Origin: Bifidobacterium tibiigranuli
GTDB taxonomy: Bacteria > Actinomycetota > Actinomycetes > Actinomycetales > Bifidobacteriaceae
NCBI RefSeq assembly: GCF_009371885.1
Contig: NZ_QLZA01000010.1
Location: 97,338-161,337, forward strand
DNA length: 64,000 nucleotides
Reading direction: 5' to 3'
Under the pieces are notes generated by a model. The model was not told where the DNA came from. It searched no databases and worked only from the letters and a program-made list of their open reading frames with translations. Positions 1 to 8,705 of the stretch are shown here, piece after piece. Every line of letters begins with the position of its first letter. Position 1 is the first letter of the stretch. Made by a program: the position numbers and the translations under genes.

Positions 1-1433
1 AGTTCTTCTGCCTCGGCACCTTGCGCGCCAGCCATCATAGCCAGGCTCTGCAATTGCAGATTCATATGCCCCGCTTGAATGCCCCGCGTCACCAGCGCGC
101 GCATCGCTGAGAGGTTCGAGGCGAGACCGACGCTGGCGATGATGCCCATCAGGGACTCAGCGGATGGCTGGCGCAATAGCCGCATGGCAAGCTTCGCTGT
201 CGGCAGCGTGGAAATCGCGCCGCCTACCGAGCCTATAGGCATCGGCATATCGATTTCGCCAATGAGCTGCTCGCCGTCGAAGCGCCAATCCGTCCATGTG
301 CGATGGCGCTCGCTCAAGTCGGCATATGCGGCAGCGTTCACATTGCGCGTGTCGTTGCCGCTCGCCAGCACGACCGCGTTGATGCCATTCATGATGCCCT
401 TGTTATGCGTGGCAGCCCTCAGCTCCGAAACTTGCGCGAACCGCGATGCAGCCGCAATCCGCTCTGCCACTTGGGCTCCGGGCATATCCTTGGTCGCCAG
501 CAGCTCAGCGTCGATACATGCGCAGGCCTTTGCCCGCTGCTGCGGCGCGCAATTGGACAGGATAGCCATCAGCAGCTCGTACTGCGGCAGCTGATCTGCC
601 AGATAGCGCGACACCGCCTCCGCAATCGTGTTAACGGTGTTCGCGCCCATCGCCGCGCCCGGATCGATAAGCAGGTCGAATTCGATGAACTCGCCTGCAT
701 ACATCTTTGCGCATGTTCCTGTGCTGTTCGTCGCAACGCTCTTCGCATTATTTCCTGCACAGTTTCCTGTGTGATTCAGCGTGTCACCATGCATTGCGCC
801 GTGCTCAACAGCGCCGATATCACTCGTTCGCCGCACGCTCACCGACCGCAGCCCTCCCCCATGGCTCACCAGCGTCGGGTGGGCCTGCTGCGCAATCTCA
901 TTGATTCGCGCGATATGCGCATGCAGGAAATCGAGCCACGGATTCTTCGTCTGTTGTGAATCGACAACGTTTCCAGCCACATTCATCTCGGCAAGGATAG
1001 CTAAGGAAGGAATATCGCCATCGGCACCGACATGGGTTGCACCAGCTCCATCAGCATCTTCGTTAACCGCATCAACGCTGTCACCCGATCGACCACCCCG
1101 AAACACAATCTGTGCGGTGATGCCGCCACGCACCGAATCTGTGTGGAATCCGCCGCTGCGGGCGATACGCTGCGCCGCGTTGCCCGCGGCTGCGATAACC
1201 GACGGCTCCTCAGTAGCCATCGGAATGAGATACTGCTCACCGTCGATGAGGAAATGTTCGGCAAGACCCAGTGGCACCGGAAAATCACCGATATGGTTTT
1301 CGACCATTCGCGAAGCAATATCAGCATTCAGCCCGCCATCGTGCAGCAAAACGGCGTCAGATTCACTTAGCAACCCATCGGCAACCAGCCGGTCGAGCCG
1401 CTCATCGGTGCTCAGCTCATAGAATTTCGTCAT
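1..1433 (-). CDS. mvaA: Hydroxymethylglutaryl-CoA reductase, class II (partial)
   Basis: The minus frame is open from an ATG at 1433 to the left edge, so the C-terminus is missing. The protein begins MTKFYELSTDERLDRL and contains the class II degradative-type HMG-CoA reductase stretches VPLGLAEHFLIDG, PMATEEPSVIAAA, LIDPGAAMGANTVNT and NKGIMNGINAVV. The enzyme interconverts HMG-CoA and mevalonate; in this group it would feed isoprenoid synthesis. Its ATG overlaps the TGA of the upstream thiolase by 4 nt, so the two are translationally coupled. A low-complexity Gly/Asp-rich stretch (around residues 112-140) and an Asn/Thr/Cys-rich stretch (around 225-245) interrupt the usual family sequence. 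The family assignment is firm; the exact C-terminus is outside the window. Confidence 0.93.
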   Translation of the reverse strand, partial: MTKFYELSTDERLDRLVADGLLSESDAVLLHDGGLNADIASRMVENHIGDFPVPLGLAEHFLIDGEQYLIPMATEEPSVIAAAGNAAQRIARSGGFHTDSVRGGITAQIVFRGGRSGDSVDAVNEDADGAGATHVGADGDIPSLAILAEMNVAGNVVDSQQTKNPWLDFLHAHIARINEIAQQAHPTLVSHGGGLRSVSVRRTSDIGAVEHGAMHGDTLNHTGNCAGNNAKSVATNSTGTCAKMYAGEFIEFDLLIDPGAAMGANTVNTIAEAVSRYLADQLPQYELLMAILSNCAPQQRAKACACIDAELLATKDMPGAQVAERIAAASRFAQVSELRAATHNKGIMNGINAVVLASGNDTRNVNAAAYADLSERHRTWTDWRFDGEQLIGEIDMPMPIGSVGGAISTLPTAKLAMRLLRQPSAESLMGIIASVGLASNLSAMRALVTRGIQAGHMNLQLQSLAMMAGAQGAEAEE

Positions 1434-2653
1434 GCCTGACCCTCAAGTTTTTCGCAACTGCCTAGATTCTCGACTTCCATCGCGATGGCCTGCCCACCGC
1501 CGATGCACAGCGCTGCGATGCCTATGCGCGCCCCGGTGCGCCGCAGATTGTGAATCAGCGTCGTCAGAATCCGCGTGCCTGACGACCCCAGCGCATGCCC
1601 CAACGCCAAAGCACCGCCGGAAATGTTATAGATATCCGGGTCTATGCCGAGTTCCTGCCGCACCACTACGGCTTGGCTGGCGAAGGCCTCATTCACCTCG
1701 AACAGATCGATGTCCCCGATGCTTTGCCCACAGCGGTCCAACAGCCGGCGAATAGCCAGAATCGGCGTGTAGCCCATCAGCCCGGGCTGGTAGCCCGCCT
1801 CGCAATAGCCGGTGATGCGCACCAGCGGCGTCAGTCCTAGTTCCGCCGCCGTGCGCGCCGTGGTCACGGCCACCATGCTCGCGCCATCGTTCAGCGGCGC
1901 CGCATTGCCCGCAGTCACCATGCCGTCCTGCTGGTAGACCGGGGGCAGACCAGACAGTATTTCCAAGGTCGAGCTCGGCCGCAAGGACTCGTCTCGCAGC
2001 AGCTCATTGATCGGTAGCACTTCCGCGTCGAACCAGCCGGCCTGCCACGCCTGCGCCGCCTTGCGCTGCGAATCCAGCGCGTATTCGTCAAGCTGAGCAC
2101 GGCGAAGATGGAACATCTGGTTGAGATTCTCGGCCGTGACTCCCATCGCATAGTCCTCGAAGGCATCGTTGAGCCCATCGTTGAACAGCGTGTCACGCCA
2201 GTCGTCAGTATCGAATGTCTTCTTGCCGGTTCTTGGCGCAAAAGCCGGCGCTCCCGACATGCTTTCGACGCCGCCCGCAATCGCCACACGCGCGTCGCCG
2301 AGCAGCACGGCCGATTGGGCGAGCCGGACCGCCTTGAGGCCGGAGCCGCAGACCTGATTCACGGTCATCGCCGTGCCGTCGACCGACAGCCCGGCATTGA
2401 TCTGAACCTGCCGCGCAACATTTTGCCCCAGTCCGGTGGACAGGACATTACCAAAAATCATCTGATCCACGTATTTGGAGACGATATGATCGCGTTCAAG
2501 CGCCAAAGACACCAACCGGGACGCCATATCCACGGCGTTGACATCGCTCAGGCTCCCGCGAAACTTGCCGGTCGGCGTGCGGTACGCGGAGGTGATGACG
2601 ACATCGCTGCCGTCAAGCGCAGCCGCATCCGCCACCGTTTGAGCCTGAGTCAT
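1430..2653 (-). CDS. Acetyl-CoA acetyltransferase (thiolase)
   Basis: A 407-residue thiolase condensing two acetyl-CoA to acetoacetyl-CoA, the first step of the mevalonate route. The nucleophile is the Cys of NQVCGSGLKAV (about residue 102); the C-terminal GHALGSSGT and CIGGGQA motifs supply the catalytic His and second Cys. The usual GHP is GHA here. A 14-codon upstream extension was rejected because GGAGGG (2658-2663) sits a few bases before the ATG at 2653. It overlaps mvaA by 4 nt, so the pair probably forms the start of a mevalonate operon whose remainder (HMG-CoA synthase would be expected) lies left of the window. Biosynthetic use is inferred from the neighbour. Confidence 0.93.
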   Translation of the reverse strand: MTQAQTVADAAALDGSDVVITSAYRTPTGKFRGSLSDVNAVDMASRLVSLALERDHIVSKYVDQMIFGNVLSTGLGQNVARQVQINAGLSVDGTAMTVNQVCGSGLKAVRLAQSAVLLGDARVAIAGGVESMSGAPAFAPRTGKKTFDTDDWRDTLFNDGLNDAFEDYAMGVTAENLNQMFHLRRAQLDEYALDSQRKAAQAWQAGWFDAEVLPINELLRDESLRPSSTLEILSGLPPVYQQDGMVTAGNAAPLNDGASMVAVTTARTAAELGLTPLVRITGYCEAGYQPGLMGYTPILAIRRLLDRCGQSIGDIDLFEVNEAFASQAVVVRQELGIDPDIYNISGGALALGHALGSSGTRILTTLIHNLRRTGARIGIAALCIGGGQAIAMEVENLGSCEKLEGQA

Positions 2654-2812
2654 ACACCCTCCATAGTCATCCGGACACGCCGTCACCTTCATCAACCCTT
2701 AAGCAGACTACCGGCAACAACGTGAACGTCCTATGAAGACAAGCGCTCTGCAACGATTTCTTCACCCTCGGCGCAGCAGTATGCCTCGTCGCCACGCAAC
2801 TCCCCACAGATA

Positions 2813-2861
2813 ATGCCCCTTTTGTGACGCTAACCCGTGATAAGCGTCACGAAAGGGGCAT
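2813..2861. terminator. Long hairpin downstream of galK
   Basis: ATGCCCCTTTTGTGACGCT is followed after a 12-nt loop by its near-perfect inverse, giving a stem of about 19 bp with one mismatch. It lies in the 227-nt gap between the galK stop and the thiolase start, so it probably terminates the galactose operon on the minus strand. There is no strong T-run, so factor-independent termination is not certain. Confidence 0.6.
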
Positions 2862-2880
2862 AGTGCGCAAACCTTCGGTT

Positions 2881-4131
2881 TCAGCCTTCGCGACGAGCGC
2901 TGTCGGCGGCCACGGCAGCGAGTGCGCGGGGCGCATGGAAGCCTCGCACGTCGAATTCGTCGGCGATCTGCTGCGCAATCTCCTGACTGCGGCCCCGATC
3001 CACCAGCGCGATGATGGAGCCGCCGAAGCCGCCGCCGGTCATACGCGCACCGTAGGCGCCGCTGTGCCGGGCCACATCCACGGCTACATCCAGCTCGGGC
3101 ACGGTGACTTCGTAATCGGATGCCAGCGAATCATGCGAAGCGTTGAACAGCCGCCCGGCCGCCACGATATCGTGCTGCGCGAAGGCATGCACGAAGGAGC
3201 GCACGCGCTCGATTTCGGTGACGACGTGGCGCACGCGCTTCTTCATCGTCTCGTCCGGCAGCGCGTCCAGCGTTTCCTTGAGCGCCTGGAAGGAGTCGCC
3301 CGCTTTCACGATGCCATCGGCGCTGACCCGCAGGCTGGTGACGCCGAGGATGCGCGCGGCCTCTTCGCAGGTGGCACGGCGCTGCGCATACTGCCCGTCG
3401 TTGAGCTGGTGCGGCGCCTGGGTATCGACCACGAGCAACTCAAGCCCAAGCGAGTCAAGGTCGAAGGGCTGCTGAGAGACGTTTTCGAGGGGCGTAAGCT
3501 CCGGGCGACAGTCAAGCAGCAGGGCGTGCCCGGCAGTGCAGCGCATCGAGGCGTTCTGGTCAAGCCCGCCGGTGGACGCGCCGGCCATGTCGTTCTCGGA
3601 GGCCATCGCCGCGTTGATCAGCGTCACACGCTCCGCATCGGACGCGCCGTAGCCCAAGCCGTATACGTCATCCAGAGCCAGCGCAGTGGAGCAGGTCATC
3701 GCCGCCGACGAGCTTAGGCCCGAGCCGAGCGGCACGCAGGACGTGAAGGCGGCATCAAAGCCCTGCACCTGCGCGAACCCGGCTTCGCGCAGCGCCCAGG
3801 CCACGCCAATCGGGTAGGCGGCCCAGCCGTCTACGCCGCCAGCCCGTAAACCGTCAAGATCGGCTTGTGCGACTTTGTCCGGCGAAATGTCCGAAACGAC
3901 CCGCGCCGTCGTGTCGTTTCGAGCTTTGAGCGCGATGAAGGTGCGGTGCGGCAGGGCGATGGGCAGGCACAGACCGGCGTTGTAATCGGTGTGCTCGCCG
4001 ATCAGATTGACCCGCCCCGGAGCGGACCATACGCCATCAGGCTGCTCGCCATAAGCCTGGGCAAACAATCGGGTGGCTCGCTCAACGCCCTCGTCATGCG
4101 TCAGTGCGTCAATGAACTGAACGGTTTTCAT
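2881..4131 (-). CDS. galK: Galactokinase
   Basis: A 416-residue GHMP-superfamily kinase that phosphorylates galactose to galactose-1-phosphate in the cytoplasm (Leloir pathway). The galactokinase signature GRVNLIGEHTDYN is at residues 39-51, the ATP-binding PLGSGLSSSAAM motif lies near 130, and GARMTGGGFGGS is near the C-terminus. The ATG at 4131 is preceded by AAAGGAG at good spacing; a 34-codon upstream extension through AT-rich sequence was rejected. galK is the last gene of deoR-galT-galK, separated from galT by 70 nt containing a 14-bp AT palindrome. Length and motifs are normal for the family. Confidence 0.97.
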   Translation of the reverse strand: MKTVQFIDALTHDEGVERATRLFAQAYGEQPDGVWSAPGRVNLIGEHTDYNAGLCLPIALPHRTFIALKARNDTTARVVSDISPDKVAQADLDGLRAGGVDGWAAYPIGVAWALREAGFAQVQGFDAAFTSCVPLGSGLSSSAAMTCSTALALDDVYGLGYGASDAERVTLINAAMASENDMAGASTGGLDQNASMRCTAGHALLLDCRPELTPLENVSQQPFDLDSLGLELLVVDTQAPHQLNDGQYAQRRATCEEAARILGVTSLRVSADGIVKAGDSFQALKETLDALPDETMKKRVRHVVTEIERVRSFVHAFAQHDIVAAGRLFNASHDSLASDYEVTVPELDVAVDVARHSGAYGARMTGGGFGGSIIALVDRGRSQEIAQQIADEFDVRGFHAPRALAAVAADSARREG

Positions 4132-4145
4132 AGGTACTCCTTTGT

Positions 4146-4159
4146 ATATATGCATATAT
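4146..4159. promoter_or_regulatory. 14-bp AT palindrome between galT and galK
   Basis: ATATATGCATATAT is a perfect palindrome 15 nt upstream of the galK ATG and overlaps the likely leader. It could be a regulator site or part of an internal promoter for galK. The location and symmetry are seen directly; the function is inferred. Confidence 0.35.
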
Positions 4160-4201
4160 TGTCTGATGTTGCAGCCGCTGTTTGCGCAGCTGTAACAGCA
4201 G

Positions 4202-5476
4202 CTAGTCATCGATGTCAATGCCGCCGATCTCATGGAAGCGCTGCGAGATCAGCTCCGGCGTGGTGTCGGAAACCCAGGCAGCCATGCCCGATTCCGACCC
4301 GGCCAGGTACTTGATCTTGTTCGTCGCACGCCGGAAGGAGAAGAACTGCAAGTTCAACCGGTAGTGCGCCCGACGCTCGTCGTGAATCGGGGCCTGATGC
4401 CAGGCGGCGATGTACAGCAGGTCCATGCCTTTGCCGTCGCCCGTATCAAAGAAAGCGTTTCCGCGCTTGAGCAGCGTGGAATACATCTGAGCCAAGTCCC
4501 ATCGCTCCTGATCGCTCAGCTCATCCAAGGTCAGCACGTCGCGCAGCGGGGCGACATGCACTTCGAGCGGCCAGCGTGCAGCGGCCGGCACGTAGGCCAC
4601 CCAGCTGTGGTTGCGCATCACGATGCGCTCCCCCGCCTCGATCTCGCTGCGCATGATGTCGTGCAGCAGATTGCCGCCGGTGCGCTCATAATAGGCCTGC
4701 GTTTGCACCAGTTCCTTTTCCAGCTTCGGCGCGATGAAGGGGTAGCAGTACACCTGCCCGTGCGGGTGCGCGAGCGAAACGCCAATCTCCTGACCGTGAT
4801 TCTCGAAGGGGAATATCTGCTCGATGCCCTCCATATGCGATATCTCGGCGGTTCGAAACGCCCACGCCTCGACCACAGTACGCAGCCGAGATACCGGCAG
4901 ATCGGCTGGCAGTCCGTTTTCGTTGGGGTCGAAGCAGATGACTTCGCAGCGCCCCGCGGCAAGCTCCTGCTCCCACAGCGGGTTGTTGTTGACGTAGCCG
5001 ACTTCAGTGGAAGCCCCAGGCACGCGCACCATCGAGGGGAAACGGTTCTCGAAGATCACGACGTTGTAATCGCTGTCCGGCACTTCGCCATCCTGGTAGG
5101 GGTCGCCGGGTTTGCGCGCGGCGAGCGGATTGCCCTTCGCCGTGGCCCCCGGACCGGTGTTGATCGGGCGGTTCATGCGTGCGGTCGCCATGGGAATCCA
5201 GTCGCCGGTAAGCGGGTCGCGGCGCATCTGCGGGGCGGCGTACGGCACTTCATTGCCATCGGCGTCGAGGTGCGGCGCGAAACGGTACGCCAGCGGGCGC
5301 GGGTCGTGCAGCTCTCGCGTCTTGCGCCCGGAGACATACTCCGGGTCATCATCCATATAGAAGAACTCGCGCCCGTCCGCAAGCGTCGTGGGCGTGATGC
5401 GAATATGCTGCGCCGCATATGTTCCCGGCGCGTAGTGGTCGAATTGGGCCGTTGTTGCCGCTGCCTGTGCAGTCAT
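4202..5476 (-). CDS. galT: Galactose-1-phosphate uridylyltransferase (class I)
   Basis: A 424-residue GalT that exchanges UMP between UDP-glucose and galactose-1-phosphate. The active-site HPHGQ is at residues 237-241, and RRDPLTGDWIPMATARMNRP near residues 85-104 is typical of the bifidobacterial/actinobacterial enzyme. Its ATG overlaps the stop of the upstream deoR-type gene by 4 nt (5473-5476), and galK follows, giving a three-gene galactose operon transcribed leftwards. In bifidobacteria this pathway also serves lacto-N-biose and galacto-oligosaccharide use, but no transporter or galactosidase is present here. Confidence 0.96.
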   Translation of the reverse strand: MTAQAAATTAQFDHYAPGTYAAQHIRITPTTLADGREFFYMDDDPEYVSGRKTRELHDPRPLAYRFAPHLDADGNEVPYAAPQMRRDPLTGDWIPMATARMNRPINTGPGATAKGNPLAARKPGDPYQDGEVPDSDYNVVIFENRFPSMVRVPGASTEVGYVNNNPLWEQELAAGRCEVICFDPNENGLPADLPVSRLRTVVEAWAFRTAEISHMEGIEQIFPFENHGQEIGVSLAHPHGQVYCYPFIAPKLEKELVQTQAYYERTGGNLLHDIMRSEIEAGERIVMRNHSWVAYVPAAARWPLEVHVAPLRDVLTLDELSDQERWDLAQMYSTLLKRGNAFFDTGDGKGMDLLYIAAWHQAPIHDERRAHYRLNLQFFSFRRATNKIKYLAGSESGMAAWVSDTTPELISQRFHEIGGIDIDD

Positions 5477-6282
5477 TGCCGCTCGCCTTCCTGCGCGTTC
5501 TCGTTCTGATGAACCAGCACCAGCTCCTTGACCAGCTCCTTGGTCCTAGCCGTCGAATCAGGGTCGAGCCCGTCATCGGCGATGACCGTGTCCACCTGGT
5601 CGAAACGCGCGAACAGCGAAAGCGACGTGGAGCTCCATTTGGTGTGATCGGTCAGGATAATCGTGCGGTCGGCAATGTCCATCATCGCCATATCCGTGGC
5701 GGCCTCAAGCGAGTTCGGCATGAGGAAGCCGCGCGGAATCGACACGGAATGCGAACCGAGGAACACCGTGTTGACGCGCAGCGATTCGATGACCTTGTCC
5801 GCGATCGGCCCGACCAGCGAATTCGACCGGGTGATGACGCCGCCGGTGACGATGACCTCAATGTCCTTGGATTCCAAGGCCTGCACCAGTTCGGCGACCG
5901 GAATCGAATTGGTCAGAATCGTGATGCCCGACGACTGCTGCGATTCGAGCAGGTGCTGCGCGAAGACGTAGGCCGTAGTGCCGCCACCGATGGCGATCAC
6001 ATCCCCGGGCGCCACGTATTTGACCGCCTCCTGCGCGATGGCGTCCTTGAGGCCGATGTCCAGCTGCGATTTGACGGAGAACAGCGGCTCGCTCAGCAGC
6101 GTGCTGGTGGTCACCGCCCCGCCATGAACGCGCTTGAGCAATCCTTTATCGGCGAGATCAGCGATATCGCGCCGAATGGTCATCGCGGACACGCCGAGTT
6201 CCTTGGACAGCGCAGTGATGCGCACGGCTCCACGGGTGCGCAACCGGCTCAGTATGAGATGCTGACGTTGTGACGAAATCAT
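5473..6282 (-). CDS. DeoR-family transcriptional regulator of the galactose operon
   Basis: A 269-residue DeoR/GlpR-type regulator. The N-terminal winged HTH (about residues 1-57) has the family pattern RITALSKELGVSAMTIRRDI followed by GLLKRVHGGA. The C-terminal sugar-phosphate-sensing domain of the phosphosugar-isomerase fold includes GGGTTAYVFAQHL and VTGGVITRSNSLVGP. It overlaps galT by 4 nt, so it very probably controls galT-galK and itself; the effector is likely a phosphorylated sugar (inference). The ATG at 6282 was preferred over upstream in-frame ATGs because the -10 box ends seven bases before it, which predicts a leaderless transcript. Confidence 0.92.
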   Translation of the reverse strand: MISSQRQHLILSRLRTRGAVRITALSKELGVSAMTIRRDIADLADKGLLKRVHGGAVTTSTLLSEPLFSVKSQLDIGLKDAIAQEAVKYVAPGDVIAIGGGTTAYVFAQHLLESQQSSGITILTNSIPVAELVQALESKDIEVIVTGGVITRSNSLVGPIADKVIESLRVNTVFLGSHSVSIPRGFLMPNSLEAATDMAMMDIADRTIILTDHTKWSSTSLSLFARFDQVDTVIADDGLDPDSTARTKELVKELVLVHQNENAQEGERQ

Positions 6283-6317
6283 ATGAACATTATCGCACAT
6301 ATTTTCCAGAAAGTCAA
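6283..6317 (-). promoter_or_regulatory. Promoter of the deoR-galT-galK operon, probably leaderless
   Basis: On the minus strand TTGACT (6317-6312) and GATAAT (6294-6289) are separated by exactly 17 nt, a near-consensus housekeeping promoter. Six bases after the -10 comes ATG at 6282, so transcription should start on or next to the A of the start codon. No Shine-Dalgarno sequence is present between them. Confidence 0.75.
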
Positions 6318-6384
6318 ACAAAACATACTTTTAACCGAACACGACTTCACATCGCTGAGCCTTGTCAGCTCCGGTCAGCTCCGG

Positions 6385-7359
6385 TCAACTCCGGCCGAAC
6401 AGCCGCCGTAATCCCCATCCAGTCACGCGCCGCATTGCCTCGACCACGATGCCAATGCCCATCTTCGAGCGCCCACGCACCCGCTCCGGAAAGACGATCG
6501 GCACTTCGACGATGCTTCCGCCTGCCGCCGCCACACGCCGAGTCATATCGATCTGGAAGACGTAGCCGTTCGCCTCGACCGAGCGCAGGTCCGACGCGCG
6601 TAGAATCCGGGCGCGGTAGGCGCGCATGCCTGACGTCATATCGCGCACGCCAAGGCCGAGCATCGTACGCGCATACCACGAGCCAGCGCTCGAAATCCAG
6701 TTGCGATGCCGCGACCAGCCTTCAGTACGCCCGCCCGGCACACGGCGCGAGCCGATTACCAAGGCGACATGCGGATTATCGGCCATGACCCGCAGCATCG
6801 CATGCAGATCCTGCGCGCGATGCGAGCCGTCCATATCCATCGAGCACAGCGTGGCATAGCCGCGTTTCAGCGCCCAATTGAAACCCGCCAGATATGCCGG
6901 CCCCAGCCCGTTCTTGCCCTCCCGGTGCAGCACATGCAGGCGCGGCTCGCCGGCCGCTATGGCTTCGGCTGCTTCGCCGGTCCCATCCGGCGAAGCGTCG
7001 TCGACGACCAGCACGTGCACCTGCGGATTCCACTCGAACAGCGCAGCCAGCGTAGGCCCGATATTCTCACGCTCGTTATACGTCGGCATGATGACGCATA
7101 TCTCGCCGCCGCCTGCGGTGTTGTCATCCACGGCATCATCACCCAATGCGTCACTATGCACCGCGTCATTATCCGCAGCGTCATTGCCCAACGCTTCAGC
7201 GTCTACAGCACTATTATTCACATCTTCATCATGTACAGCGCCATCATGCGCCAAGCCGCCAGCCACCTCAGCAGCGGCATCGTTCGCCGCGCTCCCGCTG
7301 CTCGTTCGCTCGCCGCGTGGCTGCGCAGCCGTCGTGTCCGCGTCCTGTCTGATTCTCAC
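6385..7359 (-). CDS. GT2 glycosyltransferase, polyprenol-phosphate mannose synthase-like
   Basis: The catalytic part (about residues 85-325) has the dolichol/polyprenol-phosphate mannosyltransferase pattern: CVIMPTYNERENIGPTLAAL, VVDDASPDGTGE, LHREGKNGLGPAYLAGFNWAL and the metal-binding DMDGSH. It would transfer a hexose from a nucleotide sugar to a polyprenyl phosphate at the cytoplasmic face. No C-terminal membrane domain is present. Before the domain lie about 85 residues of Asp/Ala/Asn/His-rich degenerate repeats. A GTG at 7359 is six bases after TACAGT, with TGGACA 18 nt upstream, and was chosen as a leaderless start; an ATG at 7389 is the alternative and has no good ribosome-binding site. 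Confidence 0.85.
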   Translation of the reverse strand: MRIRQDADTTAAQPRGERTSSGSAANDAAAEVAGGLAHDGAVHDEDVNNSAVDAEALGNDAADNDAVHSDALGDDAVDDNTAGGGEICVIMPTYNERENIGPTLAALFEWNPQVHVLVVDDASPDGTGEAAEAIAAGEPRLHVLHREGKNGLGPAYLAGFNWALKRGYATLCSMDMDGSHRAQDLHAMLRVMADNPHVALVIGSRRVPGGRTEGWSRHRNWISSAGSWYARTMLGLGVRDMTSGMRAYRARILRASDLRSVEANGYVFQIDMTRRVAAAGGSIVEVPIVFPERVRGRSKMGIGIVVEAMRRVTGWGLRRLFGRS

Positions 7360-7532
7360 GGCTTCACTGTACAAGCGTCGCCGCCTCATTGTCCACAGCC
7401 GCGTCGCCTCGCAATGCCGCCAGCATCACAAGCCATGTGGCCTCGCGCCTCCTTGCCGCAGCGCAGAACGCGCAGAAGGTACACAGCATCCGCCTGAGTG
7501 TCGTTCTCTCGCACCAGTGGCACAATGTGGTC

Positions 7533-8681
7533 ATGGGTTATGTTTCGACGAATTACTGGCACGATGCACTGAACAAGGCTGCGACCGACATGGTCACCTT
7601 CGGGTACAAGCATGTCGTCAAGCCGCATTTCGTGTTCAACCACGCCCCGGACGAGGCGCATGAGAACATGGTTGATTTCTGCCGCCTGACCAAAGGCATC
7701 ACGCCGCTCATGTGGCTGCTGCGCGAGACGATCGACTATACCGATCCGATTCTGGAAACCGAAGCCCTTGGCCTCGATTTCGCCAATCCCTTCGGCTTGT
7801 CAGCCGGGCTCGACAAGAACTGCGATATGCCCGTGCTTATGGACAATGCCGGCTTCGGCTTCGAAACGGTCGGCTCCATCACTTCCCGCCCCTGCCTGGG
7901 CAATGCGAAGCCCTGGTTCCACCGGCTGCCTGAGTACGATTCGATGATCGTGCATGTCGGCTTGGCCAATGAGGGCAGCGCGAAGATCATCGGGCGCGTC
8001 GAGCAGGCCGAACGCGCGGCGAAGACGATGCGCATGTCCATCTCAATCGCCCGCACCAACGATGATCTTGTCGGCGAAATCGACGAAGGCATCGAAGACT
8101 ACCGACTCTCGCTCGAGCAGGCCTCGGGCCGCAGCTCGATGGTGGAAATCAACATCTCCTGCCCCAACACCCATGTGGGCGAGCCCTTTGTCGAAGAGCC
8201 GGATAGCCTCGACAGGCTGTTCACCGTCTTGGACAATGTCTCGCATCCGCAACCGCTGCTGGTCAAGATGCCGCAGGACACCGGCTGGCCGCATTTCCGC
8301 GAGCTGCTGGAAGTGCTCGCCGAGCATGACGTGCAGGGTGTCACCATCGCCAATCTGCGCAAGGACCGCACGGGCTTGAGCATTCCGCGCGACTGGGTGG
8401 GCGGCCTGTCGGGCGGCCCGGCATACCAGTCCAGCAATGAGCTGATCCGCAACACCTATCGCGAGTTCGGCGGCCGCTTCACCATCGCCGGCGTCGGCGG
8501 CGTGTTCACTCCGAAGCAGGCCTATGCCAAGATTCGCTCCGGTTCAAGCCTGGTCATGTTCATCACTTCGCTGATGTACCGCGGCCCCCAGCAGATTACC
8601 GTGCTCAAGCGCGGCCTGGCCGAGCTGCTGCGCGCCGACGGCTTCGAGCATGTATCGGACGCGGTCGGCATCGACGCCTGA
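7533..8681 (+). CDS. pyrD: Dihydroorotate dehydrogenase, class 2-like
   Basis: A 382-residue FMN enzyme oxidising dihydroorotate to orotate in pyrimidine synthesis. The N-terminal helical extension plus LGLDFANPFGLSAGLDKN and the C-terminal TIAGVGGVFTPKQAY match the class 2 membrane-associated quinone-linked type. The active-site loop reads INISCPNT, with Cys at the position that is usually Ser in class 2 and Cys in class 1. The frame is open 48 codons upstream, but homology starts at MGYVSTNYW, and CACAAT ends seven bases before that ATG, suggesting a leaderless start. It stands alone, facing a minus-strand OYE gene. Confidence 0.88.
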   Translation: MGYVSTNYWHDALNKAATDMVTFGYKHVVKPHFVFNHAPDEAHENMVDFCRLTKGITPLMWLLRETIDYTDPILETEALGLDFANPFGLSAGLDKNCDMPVLMDNAGFGFETVGSITSRPCLGNAKPWFHRLPEYDSMIVHVGLANEGSAKIIGRVEQAERAAKTMRMSISIARTNDDLVGEIDEGIEDYRLSLEQASGRSSMVEINISCPNTHVGEPFVEEPDSLDRLFTVLDNVSHPQPLLVKMPQDTGWPHFRELLEVLAEHDVQGVTIANLRKDRTGLSIPRDWVGGLSGGPAYQSSNELIRNTYREFGGRFTIAGVGGVFTPKQAYAKIRSGSSLVMFITSLMYRGPQQITVLKRGLAELLRADGFEHVSDAVGIDA

Positions 8682-8705
8682 GGCAGCTCAGTCGCCTGAA
8701 CTAAC

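Noticed and set aside
303..959. Long plus-strand frames at the left end
   Set aside because: They are antiphase to the HMG-CoA reductase frame, which is open to the window edge and has clear family motifs.
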